From positions 1 through 64,000 of the forward strand of contig JADFUC010000655.1 of NCBI GenBank assembly GCA_019722365.1: a stretch of DNA of 64,000 bases, given 5' to 3'. Below the pieces are notes generated by a model. It saw only the letters and a list, made by a program, of their open reading frames with translations. It did no database searches and was not told where the DNA came from. How positions within the stretch are numbered: the stretch's first letter is position 1; each line of letters opens with the position of its first letter. This document shows positions 48,301-62,716 of the stretch, piece after piece. Position numbers and translations under genes: made by a program. Source of the stretch: Lithospermum erythrorhizon (taxonomy: Eukaryota; Streptophyta; Magnoliopsida; Boraginales; Boraginaceae).

Positions 48301-50460
48301 AGTATAAATCTTTGGAATTGATGCTCCAGTTCGTCGCCTGAGGTTAGAGTCGTTCCCAAATCCACGGGCCTTGAGTCACCGTCGATGGATGACTCAAATT
48401 TAAGAACACTTACTGTCTTTGGAAACAACTTCAAATAAAACAATATACAACGGGCAAAAACACTTTTTAAGAAAAAATTTCATCGTGGTATTCTAACCAT
48501 ACTTGACAACCAACATCTGACACAACTCCGGTACGATATATCGACCTCTGACGACAAGTATCCCAAAATAACAACTATCACGGAACCACTTGAAACTACA
48601 ATCCAACGAAATAAAGAGACCGTGAGGATCAGCCACCAGCGGCTACTTTAAGCTACAAGTACAAACACTAGAAACTGATCCAGGAGGCGAACAACACCAC
48701 TGTCGACTAGCAATGAAATTGCCGCCCATGCTTGGAATAAAGTGTAGGCTGAGAAGCTTAGTGAATATATACCTCAAGGAATGAAATTAACCTCGATCAA
48801 CGCAAAGTGTACTTAAGTAGATGATATTGCATAGATAGATAAAATTTTCATATTATTCAACTTAAGGTCTTAATAAAGTCATTAGCAATTTTGTTATGGC
48901 ATTTTCGTATGTTCATAAATTCGTTACTAGCGGAACATTCCAAGATGATGGCAATCAACAATAACTGTCACATTTACATTCAAGAAAAAATTGCCAATAA
49001 CACGCACTTATGATCGATCGACACTGCATCGAGGCCGACACGGCGAAAAATCCTGACTAACCAGCTCGGCTTAACTGTCGGCTCCTTGATAGTATCAACT
49101 CAACAGCTACAATGATATGACTCCATGACTCTGTCGACTCAACAGCTGCGCTTTCAATGACCACAGCTCATTATAAGTCAGTTTTTCTACGACTAATGCA
49201 TATATTCAGCCTCATTTGACTGCGGGGAGAAACTTGCTTGATGCATAAAGAGGCTATATCCATAGAGGCGTAGCAGTGCGGAGAAAATCACCCGAATCGT
49301 AGCGAGAGTACGAGGAAGCAATATACGGACAATACAGCTGAAGCAAACAACGTAGCCTAAATATCTGACTCTTCTAATCACATTTCAGCATCCACTATAC
49401 AACTCGTGAGACCACGAGACCTGACAACTGACTCAACCCACAGCGCATATTCAACATATAATTTAACCGCGAGATCCACATATATACGTACACATATCCG
49501 TATTCAAAATAGTTTAATCAACGCCCGTGAGATAGATACTACTTTCATTTAGGCTATAAAACTCCACTGCTTGTCCAACAGCGACGGACCTTTCCCACGA
49601 TCAACGCCTAAACAAACATTCAAAATTATAATTACTACTTAATATACAACTAGTAATATAACATTCTACTTATATATTTAATCTCATATCGATACTCCCA
49701 AAATAACCCAGCAAAGTTAGCTATAACATATTCCAACTAAGTCACTTGGCTTCCATTTTAATGATGGAGTTCAGGTGCTACTAGTTTCAAAGCCTGCGTT
49801 CGGGATATTAACAACTAACCCATCGTTTCTAACCATGCTTTCCAATCTCAAATCCCAGTGCTTCTCAAACTTACAAAAACTTCATTTTATCCCTAACTTT
49901 ATTCTACAATCACACAAAATCATGACTACGCTTGAAACAACCGTAATAAAAGGTAAAGTACACTACCATAATAAAATCATTTTGAAAAAAGTTAACAAAA
50001 GTCAACGAAAGTCAACTACTTAATCCTCAGCATATTTCAACCCCATAAATGGAATTGTATCACTCACTTATACGATAATCTAAGCTTAGATGGCGATTAC
50101 ATATCATTATAAATGTCAAAGCAAGGTCCTTTCAGTATACCAAAGCGTCAGCATCCTCAGGAAGTCATAAAATACTCCAAAAGATTACGAGATTTTCTTA
50201 CGCTTAAAACATAGAGGATGGCCTGAGGCTTCTCCAAGAAATTCTAGGACCCAGCTTGCGAGATGAGGAAGAGAATGGAAAAAAAAAATTCAAAGGGGAA
50301 ATGGGGAAGGGGGTTAAGGCGAGGCTTAAGAAAAAAAGATGATGATGATGATGACGACTACGTAGATAAGGATGAAATGATAAATGGGAGTTCGTCTGAA
50401 GATATTTGAGAGTTGTCGCAGTGCAATTCGGTTTTCGGTTTAGTTTCGTCTCGGTTTTAA
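48300..50460 (-). mobile_element. LTR-like block A (gypsy type), minus orientation
   Basis: Its layout matches block B at 55.48-57.76 kb: CCTGAGGTTAGAGTCGTT near the left edge, AAGCTTAGTGAATA inside (48755), a CG-rich middle (49.0-49.6 kb), an AT-rich part, and a purine-rich tail (GAGGAAGAGAATGGAAAAAA at about 50262). Read on the minus strand, the tail is a pyrimidine-rich leader. It carries a (GAT)n run near 50340. No coding remains. Confidence 0.45.
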
Positions 50461-52620
50461 CTGACACAACTCGGAACACAAGGCTTAGCTTCAACCCCAA
50501 ATAATATTACAATAGTAACAAATGCAGACGGGTCCATTACAATTAGCGCTGGTAGCGTTACGCCATAAAGTGTTACCACACGTTTAATGCGGAAATGATC
50601 GATCTGAGACATGAAATTGCTTTGCCCACGATATAAAGCGCGACAAAAGAGTAAGGTAATAGAAATAACAAGAGCTAAAATGTTAAACAACTACATAACA
50701 TAATCATTGTTCAAATAAAAGTACAAAACATAAATACTAAATTGTTCAAACATCAAAGTACACTTTGACATAAAATAAAGGAACCATAATTGTTTGAAAG
50801 TACATAACATAAAAACAAAACACGTTAAACAAATGGTTTTAACCGGCGTCATCGGTGGCGGGCGGCGGTGGTGGTCGTGGGTCCCCTGTCATCAACCTCG
50901 TATCCTCCGCTGCATGTGGCGATCAAGGCCAGGCCCACCTACAGTATTGATCTGCGCCTCGTACCACCGATACCGGTAAACGTGCTTTGCCGTGCCGGTG
51001 TTTAGCGACTCAATGGCTTCAATCGGATGATCATGGGTCCTACTGATCGGCGTAAAAGAGAAATCGGGTTAATGGAGCGGGTAAGTGGCTCCACATGCTT
51101 GAAGTGACACTCCTATTGGCGGCATATTAAGCGACCACAGCATAAATCCCTCCGCGAACTCAAATTTCTGAAACTTCCTTAGAAAACGGCCGACCCTACC
51201 ATGGCAATCTGACCCACTGAAGGCGGCAACTGATTGTTTTCCTATCATGAGTGTCATGCCCAAAATCTACCATTTGGTGACCCACAAATAGAACCTTTGG
51301 ACATTAACCAACATGTGAGAGAGACCAGTCATGCCATATTACAATCTGGCTTATTCTTTTGGTACCTCATATTTTCTAGCATCGTATGGGACAAATTAAT
51401 CGAAACCCAGCTAACTAGAGCCCCATGGCTGCTTAGTAATAAAAGTAAGCTCGTGCGCTATTAGTGGGCGAAAGGATCCTTGAGCGACGCTTTTAAACCC
51501 CGTCCGCTTGGCCGTTCAAAGCTACTCTCGCTATATGTGATTTCTTAGGCCCTCGACTTTTTGTTAAAGATAACCGGTCTGTCACTATACCGGATACTTT
51601 TTGCGCACCTGCTCTAGATAATCATGGTGTCACCCTTTACTCGTGAAAGATGCGTTAGCCGATGCATCTTCGTAATCTACCCACGGACGCGTTAACATTA
51701 TAATGTCACGGCTCACCACTCTCATAAAGTCGGAATTCCATAAGCCCTAAGCGAATTATGAAATTGATCAATATGTTGGGGTGCGATTACTAACCAAAAG
51801 GTTTAGCAATTAAAATTAAGTTTGGCATTTGATAAATTAGAACAAAATAGTTACTATTAATTTTAAACGCTTGATGAATAAACTCTTCACATTTTGGATT
51901 AATGATACTAAGTTTGTCGCCCCATATCTCGCCCCACTTTGATTATAGCCCTCGGACTGGGGACTTTTGTGGTGGTGGTGGTGGTGGCTTGATTGAGGTT
52001 GTTTGATCTCTTTTACATTTCGAGTTCTGACCTCTTCGTCTTGGAACTAGATTTGCTCCTTTTTTGAACTATTTTTGTCAGGTTTTTTAAATTGGAAGGA
52101 ATTGAGTAAATTGAATATATTTAGAGGTGACACTAATTTGGAGGAATTGGAAGTAATTGAATATATTAAATATAATATTTGGAAGATTTGAGAGTTGGAT
52201 TGAGAGATTTTTTTTTTTTGGATGTTAGGAATTATGAAATTGTGTTATGAATTCCGATTTGAACACAATAATATGATTTTCACCAGGTCTTTGCGGGGTA
52301 CTTTGTTTCAATCGGCCGTACATTTCTGAGCAAGGTAGATACAATTTTTTTTTTTTTTTGGCTTGGTTGTTCCTAAGCGTGCCAGCGTTTATTTAAGCGT
52401 GTACGTTTATTACAAACTTTTGATTTTCTTGATTGCTTTTGCGTGGTATCAGGTTTGAAGTAGGCGTGCGTTTCGAACAAAAAGTTACGAGGAATGCAAC
52501 TTCGTTTTTATGAGTGATTCCTAAGCGTGCGGCGTGCCTTGCGTTTATTCTGAGGATTACAGAATTTTCTTTTTTCTGAGTTAACTGCTTGGCATTTGTA
52601 AGCCCCCTGCGATATTACAC
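50461..52620. other. Unassigned transposon-like DNA with GCGTT clusters
   Basis: GCGCTGGTAGCGTTACGCC lies at about 50546. A GC-rich part at 50850-50980 includes a GGCGG run, a (GGT)n run sits at 51970-51988, and AAGCGTGCCAGCGTTTATTT and similar motifs lie at 52375-52610. A 64-codon minus-strand frame (51263-51069) contains RVGRFLRKFQKFEFAEGFML, which looks protein-like, but I cannot place it. Confidence 0.35.
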
Positions 52621-55479
52621 GTTTATTACAAAATAAGATATTTGCACAACAACTTCATAGAATACATGATCATTTTATTATTATTAAGCAGATTGCGGCT
52701 GTTTCAAGTGCTGAACCAGGAGTTTACATGGTTTTTACATAAATTGATTGAAAATTACAAATCATCAAAATCTGATTCATCACCCAGACACATCTTAAAT
52801 TATGTTTACGGCATCAGCGACGTTCTAACTTACGATATCTTAACCGTAAATCAGCTTGGAGTCATCGAGCAATGTCTTTTTTGATTTTTTCTGGAGTCAA
52901 GCCATCTAAATTTTTCAAAGCGTGATCGATCATGAAGTTGATACACAAACTTTAATTGCCCGTCCTTTATTAGTCATGAGCGTCTTTGAGTATATTTGAG
53001 CTTCGCCGTACTGAAGTAACCGATTCCTTATTATGAGTATATTAATACCTCCATTCTTGAGGACAAAACCGGAAATGTACTTTCTTTTCATAGACCACCA
53101 ATTTTTAATGAAGAGGTTTTTTGTTCCTTTGTAAAACTCATGTCAAAATCCTTTAAGTAGTGAGTTTAAATTCATTCAAGTCTTCGGTTGAGGTTGAAGA
53201 AAAGACCATGTTCTTGTTCGATGCATTCCCCCTAAGGTGATTGTGTTTGCTTCTTATTTTTTGCTCCGTGCGAAATTAGGCAGAGTACTAATTGATGTGA
53301 ATTAAAATAGGAGACAGTTGATATTTGATCAGCAAACTTATTAAATAAATAAGTTTTTATTGTATGTGGTAGTAAAGCTTGGAAATAAAAATGATCAACA
53401 ATGCTTAACCAAGCTTCTAGAGCCTAAGGTGAGGATCAAATTGGCTTCAAAGCAACATGTAAAAGCAGAGGTAAATGATGAAAATACTTTGAAATTTCTT
53501 TATTAGGAACATATCTTTTTAACACAATGCATTTATATGTGTATCCGTATGCATGGTAAGATTAACTACACATTCGAGAGCTAAGGGCCAAATATGTAAT
53601 GATTATATTGAATAAGAAAATACTTTTGTATAATCTTTAAGCGACTCTAGAAACTTAAAGCAATTTGCCAGCCATTTCTAATTTTCATATTTCAACGGAG
53701 TATAGTATGGATTGTTAGGAGCATGCATGGTATAAAATTTAGAAATTTCTTCTTTATAAATATATTGCATCTTTAAGGAGATGGTAAGAATTCCATCATC
53801 TAAGTATCAACATCCCAAAGTGTTTTTATACTTTTCGGTCATCTTCATCTTTTTAATATGCGTATTTTTGCCCTCACATTAATGGAAATGGCGACCTTTC
53901 TAGTAGGATGAATGAAATTCATCCCCAAACAGTATTAATTCCATAATTATGACAATTGACTATAACATGAAATAGTTCGTTATATTAATCCGGTTTTACA
54001 TTCCATTTAAGTATGTCAGCCATGGCTACATTGTTTGCCGTCATTATCAGCAAGCGGAAGAAATTTTGATAAACAATTGCTGTTTCTTGGCGCGTACATG
54101 CCGGAAATTTATGCGTTGTTATATTTAGGTGTTCGAAAAATGCCATAATTCTTCTTTTGTAAAAACCAATTTATCGAAGCCAATGATATACTTAACACAC
54201 ATTATTTCCAAAATCATCGAATACTCTAATAGCAACAAATCAAGCAAACATTTGAGAGCAATGTAGGCATCATTGCACATAGAACTTTTTTCATCTTCAA
54301 AATATTTGAAAGCCTTGACACTACCTTGAGTACAAGTATGAATCTGAGGGGGAGTTGTATTGCTTTGAAGATCCAACAAATTCTTTTAATTACCATTTCA
54401 TTGTCTACATTCTATAAAACATGTGGTGAAAATAAAATTTAGCCGGTTTTAGGCATTGTTCTTTTCGGGGAATCTTGTCTTTTTTAGTTATTCCATGTTT
54501 TACTCTAAGAGGTATCTACCAGATGCCGGTTCCGCCTGGCCGCTTCCTAGGTTTTCATGCTGAGGCTTGCTGCAGAGTTAAAGCGAGTTGTCGTTTGTTT
54601 CCATGATGGAAGCCTCATAGTGTTGCCCGAACCCACATGACTTTTCACTGTTATTGCACAAGTAATTAACACTAGATTGAGGTAATAGATGATCATAATT
54701 TAAAATTAACAAAATTATTTTGAGATTCTTCAGCATGTTAGTTTTGGGGAATTCTTAAAATTGAAAACAGCAAAATACTTAACAAATAAGAAGTTAAAGA
54801 TAAGAGAATACCGGCGAGCTTAGAGGCAGGATTTAGATGGGTAGGATTAAAATTGAGAATACCAAGCTCACAGAATGAAGCAATGATTAAAAATATTAAG
54901 ATTGAACCATGAATTTGCTTTTTGATTAGCGATTCAAAGAATGCTTAGGATTATAAAGGATTGCTTTGATTGTGTTGTTTAAGATTTGTAGCCGGGTTAT
55001 GAGAGTTCCAGGTAGTTTGTTTATAAGGAGCCAACATGGTGCGCTTGTCCCGCTGCAGGAGATTTACTGGGGCATGGCGTTGCCCGCGTTTGATCCCAGA
55101 AAGCGTGGTACCCTTAATCCAAAATATTTGTTTGGAGACTTTAATGGCTTTTTCATAGAGCTAGTATTTGAGATAAAGCGTTACCGTTTATTCCAAATAT
55201 TGGCACGTTATAATTTCGTTCAAAAGAAATATGACGCTTTTGTGATCAAAGGGTGTTAGCGTTTGTTTGGCATTGTAGCGTTTGTTAAATTAGCGAAGTT
55301 TGGCAGCCTTAAGCGGAACCCATGTGATCATTGGTGATCAAAGCGTGAAGATGCTTGTCTACTTACGATTGCAATGTTTATTACAAAACTCGATCATGGC
55401 TCAAGTTTTTGTATCAAAATGGGTAATGGGAAATGTAGGTTTAGAACAAAATTCCAAAACTCATAACTTTAGATTATGA
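52621..55479. other. Unassigned, possible internal part of a mobile element
   Basis: Open frames at 52642-52884 (+), 54379-54125 (-) and 54966-55259 (+) have no recognised motif. Another GCGTT cluster occupies 55160-55390. The stretch lies between the two similar LTR-like blocks. Confidence 0.3.
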
Positions 55480-57760
55480 CTGCGCTTTGGGGTACGCTGA
55501 GGTTAGGATCGTTATCGGCTTTGAACACCCGCAGTCCTGATCGATGAATAACAACATAAAAGACTTCATTTGATATTAATACTAATAAAACACTTTTGTC
55601 AAATAGGGATGAATGACTAAAATGCATCGTCAAATAATCACATCGAGGTTTTAGTAATGGCCACAGCCAAACATCCTTAACGACATAATCTCCAAAATAT
55701 ATGCTTAATAATGTAGGAATTTTCTTGTGAAACCAACTTTAAAAGACAACATAACTTTTGAGACTACGACAAGAAAATCGATAGATATGAAGGACTGGCT
55801 GGGACTGCAAATCTAAACTTGATGTAATCGTGACTTGTTAAAGGCTCTAGGCCTCGATAATAACTCTAAAATATAGGCATAAAATGCCCATAGAGAGAAA
55901 ATTCATTAATTTGGGAAGCTTAGTGAATACAAATACCATGAATGATATCCAACATATGTAATCACATTTATATATAGGCGTATGCATAAAACCATCTCAC
56001 AGGATGAGCATATATATACCGGTACGCCCACTTATTCATAAAACATAAACTTCAGCATAATTAAATGGAACAATTTCAAGTAAGAGCAACATAACCAGTA
56101 ACCAGAAAAGTAAGTCTAACGAGCGTAAATATCAGGCTTATCGCTACTTCATCGTATAAAATTACATAAAGCGTATCAAAATTCCTCCGCGGCATATCAG
56201 ACATAATAAAGGGCATCCATTATATATAATATGTCGTCAGGCTGACCATCCAAATGGAGTTCCACGTCATCCACTGATATCACGCCGATTAGGGCAAAAT
56301 CTCAATGCAAATTTCTCGATCACCGAGGCGACCCATTGATAGCCATATCGCGACCTCGATGGAGACGCCCTTGATATCATAGAACATCGGGGTGGCTTAT
56401 TCAAATATGTATATCGTAATCTCGTTTCCACCCGCCGGCACACATACCAACGACAAGCAGTGATACCACAACATATGTAACCACAGTTAGCTACTTTGAC
56501 ACTCGTATTATAATCCTGGCGACTCTGATAATATCGCGTCAATCTCGGTAGCTCGATATATATATTCTAATATAACTTCGCTATGTCAACGCATACCAAA
56601 TATAATATATATATATGATTACTGCGTGAATTGTACTCACCTCAGAGCAAAATTGAGAGTCAGCATTCCGTAAACAGTCTGAATCATATCCAATAACGTA
56701 TTAGTATGACGGTACTTTTTTTCTTCTAACTGAAGTATATTTCTTAGCTTGACGGAACATCTATCTCGGCTGGAAACAAAATCTCATGTTATTAAGATTT
56801 TCAGTATAAACTCCGTTTAAAATAACATTTCTTTAAAAGTTCATTTTATTTTTTATTAGATGAAAATACCGAGGTAAAATACTAAAATAATTTCACATAA
56901 TCCTCATAAGCTTTTTTAAATTCAAAATATAATTAGAGTATGACATTTCTATCAAAAATAATTTGTTTCAATAAAATCAAATTTTTTCTCTATTTATTCA
57001 CAATTCTAGTAATTTAACGCATATTAATTCGAAATAAATACAAAATAACTTTATAAATTTTCATCTTTGAAAGTGGTTTCAAAATCTCTTGAAATGTACG
57101 TAAAACTACTAATTTCAATTTATATATAGCTCAAAATTATTATTTTATTTTAAAAACCATATTTTAGTAATTAAATCACTTGAAAATAGCCAACAATTTA
57201 GAATGCGACAAAATTTTCTTGGTGTTTTTCTTATACTACAATGGGGAAATTTCGATTTAATATTTATTAATATGATATTTATTTCATATTTTATATATTT
57301 TCTAGCCATTTAAGCTTTTAAAATTTGTAATAAATATAAAATAAAATTAAAAATTATAGCTTCCTTTCCTAATAATTGATTCTATGTGTCAAACTAACCT
57401 AAAAAGATAAATTTCATAATTTTTTTGAAATATTTTACTATTTTATTTCCTATTTTCATTTAAAATAAAAGCAACTTTAAAAGCGAAATAAAAGGATTTA
57501 CAAAATTTCGCTAAGTATTTGAATAGTTGGGGTAAATGATCCACAGAGGCTTGATTCAACAAAATGGAAGAAATTTTTAGAGAGGAGAGGAAAATGGGAA
57601 GCTCACGGTATTTTGGGTTGCTTTTGGGGGAGGATGATGATTTTGTGGTTTTGTAGGGAAATGAATGCTTTGCTTTTTGGCTAAGTCACTAATTAGGATT
57701 AAGTTAACTTCCCAAGTTGGTATGTAGTTTCATGGCAAAGGCAAGGATGGTTTGCGGTTT
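55480..57760 (-). mobile_element. LTR-like block B (gypsy type), minus orientation
   Basis: It parallels block A: CGCTGAGGTTAGGATCGTT at 55497, AAGCTTAGTGAATA at about 55917, a CG-rich middle at 56.2-56.6 kb, a long AT-rich part, and a purine-rich tail (AGAGAGGAGAGGAAAATGGG at 57580). The two blocks are about 7.2 kb apart in the same orientation. No coding remains. Confidence 0.45.
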
Positions 57761-59606
57761 TGTGTGGTAATAATTAAAATGAATATATATTACACCATGA
57801 TACTACACGCCTAAAATTATTTCTAGATTACTACTTTCGTATTATTTCTCGACTCGTTTAACTACACAGCCGAAAATGTTTATACCGCCGAGTTACCCAT
57901 GGCCTTTACAAGCAACCGAGCTACTACTAAAAATAATATTAAAATAATACTTATATGGAGCAGTTATTTCATTTCGAATACTTATATTATATTAGTTTTA
58001 CATATTCAAATTCGTTTTACAACTCCTTACATTCGATAGAATGCCGAGGAACAATTCGATCTAAGCACATGAAGATTTTTAAGATTATTATGTCGATCAA
58101 GTAGTGAAAGGTCGACCTACCTGAAAATGTCAGGACATGTCAACTCTTTATTGGCGATGAATGTAAGTTCACAATCGATGAAAATCTTTTCGATGTGAAA
58201 ATCGAAAGCGGAAAATAGAGGATGGAGAACTTGGAAAATTTTACTTCACCGGATGGAGTGGTGTCAATTTGTAGAATCACATGATGATACTAAAAATTTG
58301 TGATCTTGTAACTTTGAGGATTTCATCATGGCGAGCGTCATGGAGTTATGGTATATGTTGTCGACATGGCATGGGCGCAATGACTTCTATTGTGCAGCTG
58401 AACTATCCGTTTGACGCATGTTTGAATGTTTGAAGCTTTTTGAATAAAATGATCGATGTTAGTTTTTTTTAAGTTTATAAGCGTTACTTACGCTTGTAAT
58501 TAAAGCGTTGACATGCTTATAACACTATTTTTTCTTTGACATGTTAAACGCAGATGCGGTTAGTATTGGGGCGGTATCACATTGCAAGGCCCGAGACACG
58601 GACTCGAATCGAAAGCGATAGTTTAGTGGGCGGCTCGTTAAGAAGGCGTGGGCGGTCGAATCTGAGGCAGGGGAGCCGTTCGGTTGGACTGCATCTTGAG
58701 CCCAGGGGCCCGTCCGACCCGGCGATTGCCACGTCTTTATTGGAGATCATGGATGATACTAATTTGTGGGGAACATAGTCCGCTGACCAGCTTCGGCTTG
58801 ACCTTGTTTTGAAGGGTACATGTAGTTATTAAAGTCGATTATAACAGTGGAATCAAATTTTTATAGAAGAATGAAGATAGATTGTTACATGTTGAAATCA
58901 TTTAGAATTTTAAGTTGAAGCGAAATTATACATCTAAACTTTAAGAGTTTAATTTGATAGTTGAGTACTTATAAAGGAACTTTAACATTCTTAGTTTTCT
59001 TTTTTGATAGTTGGTTTGCCATATTAAGAACCTCGTATTGATAAAACTTTTATAGTGTGTCGTAGTAATTCTATTAGGAATGGCGTATGATTGTAATGCT
59101 ATTATTAAAGAATTGTAGTGATCTACTGGCGTCAGGAAGCGTAGTTGCTAGAAATGCGTAATATGTATTCATCAGAAATATAACTATGAGTGAAATTTAA
59201 GTGAACTTATAAAGATGGATTAGTCAAACAAGCGTTTGTTTTGGGATACCAATAAAAACTTCGGGTGTTATTCATTTTCCAGAGTCTTTTTTACTTAATT
59301 TCTAGTCTCGATCGTCTTCATTATAACAAACGCGTGTTCATTATAACAATACACATGATTATGATAATAGAAAAATATGTTTATCATTTTTTGCAAAATG
59401 GTTGCTAATGAAACTAATCCTCCAACAATGATTCTGAGAACTAGGGTTTCAAGACAATTTACAATGACTCCCTATTTTAGACCTGTAATAGAAGCCTACA
59501 ATTTTGGGAAAGTTATGTTGAAAGGTACTGTAGTAGATGTGATGTATTGTGATAATTATGATACTTCAATTTATTCATATTATTGTAAAATACAACATAT
59601 TATTAA
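57761..59606. other. Unassigned, with a GC-rich patch and GCGTT motifs
   Basis: GCGTTACTTACGCTTG and AAAGCGTTGACATG at 58480-58515 are followed by a GC-rich patch to 58740 containing GGGCCCGTCCGACCCGGC and CCACGTC, similar in feel to the ends of the hAT-like element. A 94-codon open frame at 59377-59661 (+) is unrecognised and runs into the MITE. Confidence 0.35.
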
Positions 59607-59607
59607 T

Positions 59608-59795
59608 TATTCCTCCCATTCCTTTGTAAAACTTTGTCTTAAAGGCCAATTTTATAAGTAAAATCGTTTTAGGAGTGCTTTATTTTATCAAATTAGGTAA
59701 AAAAGTGGAGGAAAAATTATGTTTGTGAAATAAATTTTAAATTTTAACTGAAAACATTAACGAAATAAATGATTCTTAAAGGAGTAGATGGAGTA
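59608..59795. mobile_element. Stowaway-like MITE
   Basis: The left end TTCCTCCCATTCCTTTG and the inverted right end CTCCATCTACTCCTTT match as terminal inverted repeats of the CTCCxTCC kind. A TA dinucleotide flanks both (59608-59609 and 59794-59795). The interior is about 185 bp, AT-rich and non-coding. This fits the Tc1/mariner-derived Stowaway group. Confidence 0.6.
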
Positions 59796-60779
59796 TTAAT
59801 CTTCATATGGGTCTATTGTTTGAATTTTTAAGCACTTAAAATGTTTATAGAAATATATTTTTATGTACCTAAATTTTTTGAATTAGTGGAGAAGATGGCA
59901 CTTAAACTTTTTAAAATGTACTTAGACTATCCATCGAGGAGGTGTGAGATTTGTTTTCTCATCCGGAGCAACACATGAGAATAACAGAGCACCCCGTGGC
60001 TTGATTACGTGAGTGTTATTCAAGGTGTCCGATATGCTCCACTATATTTTTTGTTTTATTTTATATATGTAATTATTAAATTATAATTACTACAACAATT
60101 AATTTTTAATAAAATTAAAAATTGATTTTCGAAGATAGAGCAAACCTAGTCTATATTAATAGATCTCGAAAAATAAAAATAATGATATATATATAATTTT
60201 TTGTAGTGTGTGCAAAATTGATTTAAAATGGAGGAAAAAAAAAAGCAAATCGAGGCATTATTTTGATTAGTTTTTTTCTTTGTTTTTTATTAATTTGTGG
60301 GGCCACAGTAAAGGGTGTTGTCGGTTGCTCACATGCTCGATATTTGATCTGAGGGAATTTCGCGAGGTGTTAAATTTGATACCGAAAATTATTTCTTTGT
60401 ATTAAAATGATCTGATGTATATAGTTGTTTGACGAAAATGCCTCCTTATAATTTAGTCTGTCAAAAATACTTTGGAAGGCTCTGCTTCAAGAGCCGTTTC
60501 AATTGTCAAAATCTGAAAAAACTGTTTTTTGAGTTAGTCATTTGAAAGGTTGAAAGATTTTTAGTGTAGATTTAGGGGAATTTACTTGAGTTGAGATGCC
60601 TCCGGTGAGGTGGCTTATATTAAATGACATTACTTTTTTTTATCTCGAAAATCTCAAGACCTACCATATTGAGTATTGTAACAATGAAAGAAAAATCTTT
60701 TAATATCTCATTTCTGATTATATTATGCATATAAGCGATAGCTTTATCGTTGATCACGTTCAGCAATAAGCGTCACATG
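59796..60779. other. AT-rich spacer
   Basis: No gene is seen. The patch GGAGGTGTGAGATTTG to about 60035 is less AT-rich but matches nothing I know. Confidence 0.35.
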
Positions 60780-60990
60780 GCGGTGTCAATCGTGTAGGGG
60801 GCTATTCGAAGATAATGCCTACGAGCAGTCCGTAGACACCATCACAACGGCGCCAGCGCCATGCCCGCCAGCAGGCCTTGTGCAGATTCCAAGCAACAAC
60901 TACTTGCTAGCTAGAGATCCAACGCCTTGCGATAATGCGCCCGCCATGAGCGTCAGATGTCCATTGAGATGTCGCCGTGGACAAGCAATG
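60780..60990. other. GC-rich island
   Basis: About 210 bp that are clearly richer in G+C than their surroundings (for example GGCGCCAGCGCCATGCCCGC at about 60849). Both strands carry stops in all useful frames, and no product is recognised. Confidence 0.4.
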
Positions 60991-61066
60991 GCTTTTATAA
61001 GATCATGTACATTGGTAATGTTTAAACACACAAATAAGTATTGAATTGTTTTATTGACTAGTTTAA

Positions 61067-61198
61067 ACAAGGTGTTGAATGATGTGGAGATGAGAAGTGT
61101 TGAAAATTTGACAAAATCACAAAATCTACTTGACAAGGTGTTGAATAATGTGGAAATGAAGCATCGAGAATTCATAAACAACTTGACAAAATCTAACA
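61067..61198 (+). repeat. 66-bp direct duplication, in frame
   Basis: ACAAGGTGTTGAATGATGTGG at 61067 and ACAAGGTGTTGAATAATGTGG at 61133 begin two copies of a 66-bp unit. Both lie in one forward frame starting at 61054, reading KVLNDVEM...LTKS twice with 22-residue spacing. The frame is only 64 codons long and may be chance. Confidence 0.6.
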
Positions 61199-61482
61199 CA
61201 ACAATTTGTTGGCTTATTTATCACATTTTCACATTACAATGCCATTGAAGAATCATTCTTCCGTACACTAAACCAGATGCACCTACTTGTCGATGTACTC
61301 CTCTTTGGCATAGATATGAAACTAAGTTGGCAGGATAAATAATGCAAATTTCTCTTCTGGTGGGAGTAATAAGTTAGTTATCCCAATGAAATGTTGAAGC
61401 TTTCTGAATTAATTTTGATTCTGTAACAGCATTTAGAGTTGTGAATCGTCGGGGACTCTAGTTCCAATTAAAGAAGCCACAA

Positions 61483-62716
<1,234 letters not shown>

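Noticed and set aside
52435..52460. TGGTATCAGG, similar to a retrotransposon initiator-Met tRNA binding site
   Set aside because: The match is incomplete, no LTR end (CA) precedes it, and no gag follows.
59377..59661. 94-codon open frame
   Set aside because: Its C-terminal third is MITE sequence and the rest matches no family, so it is likely chance.
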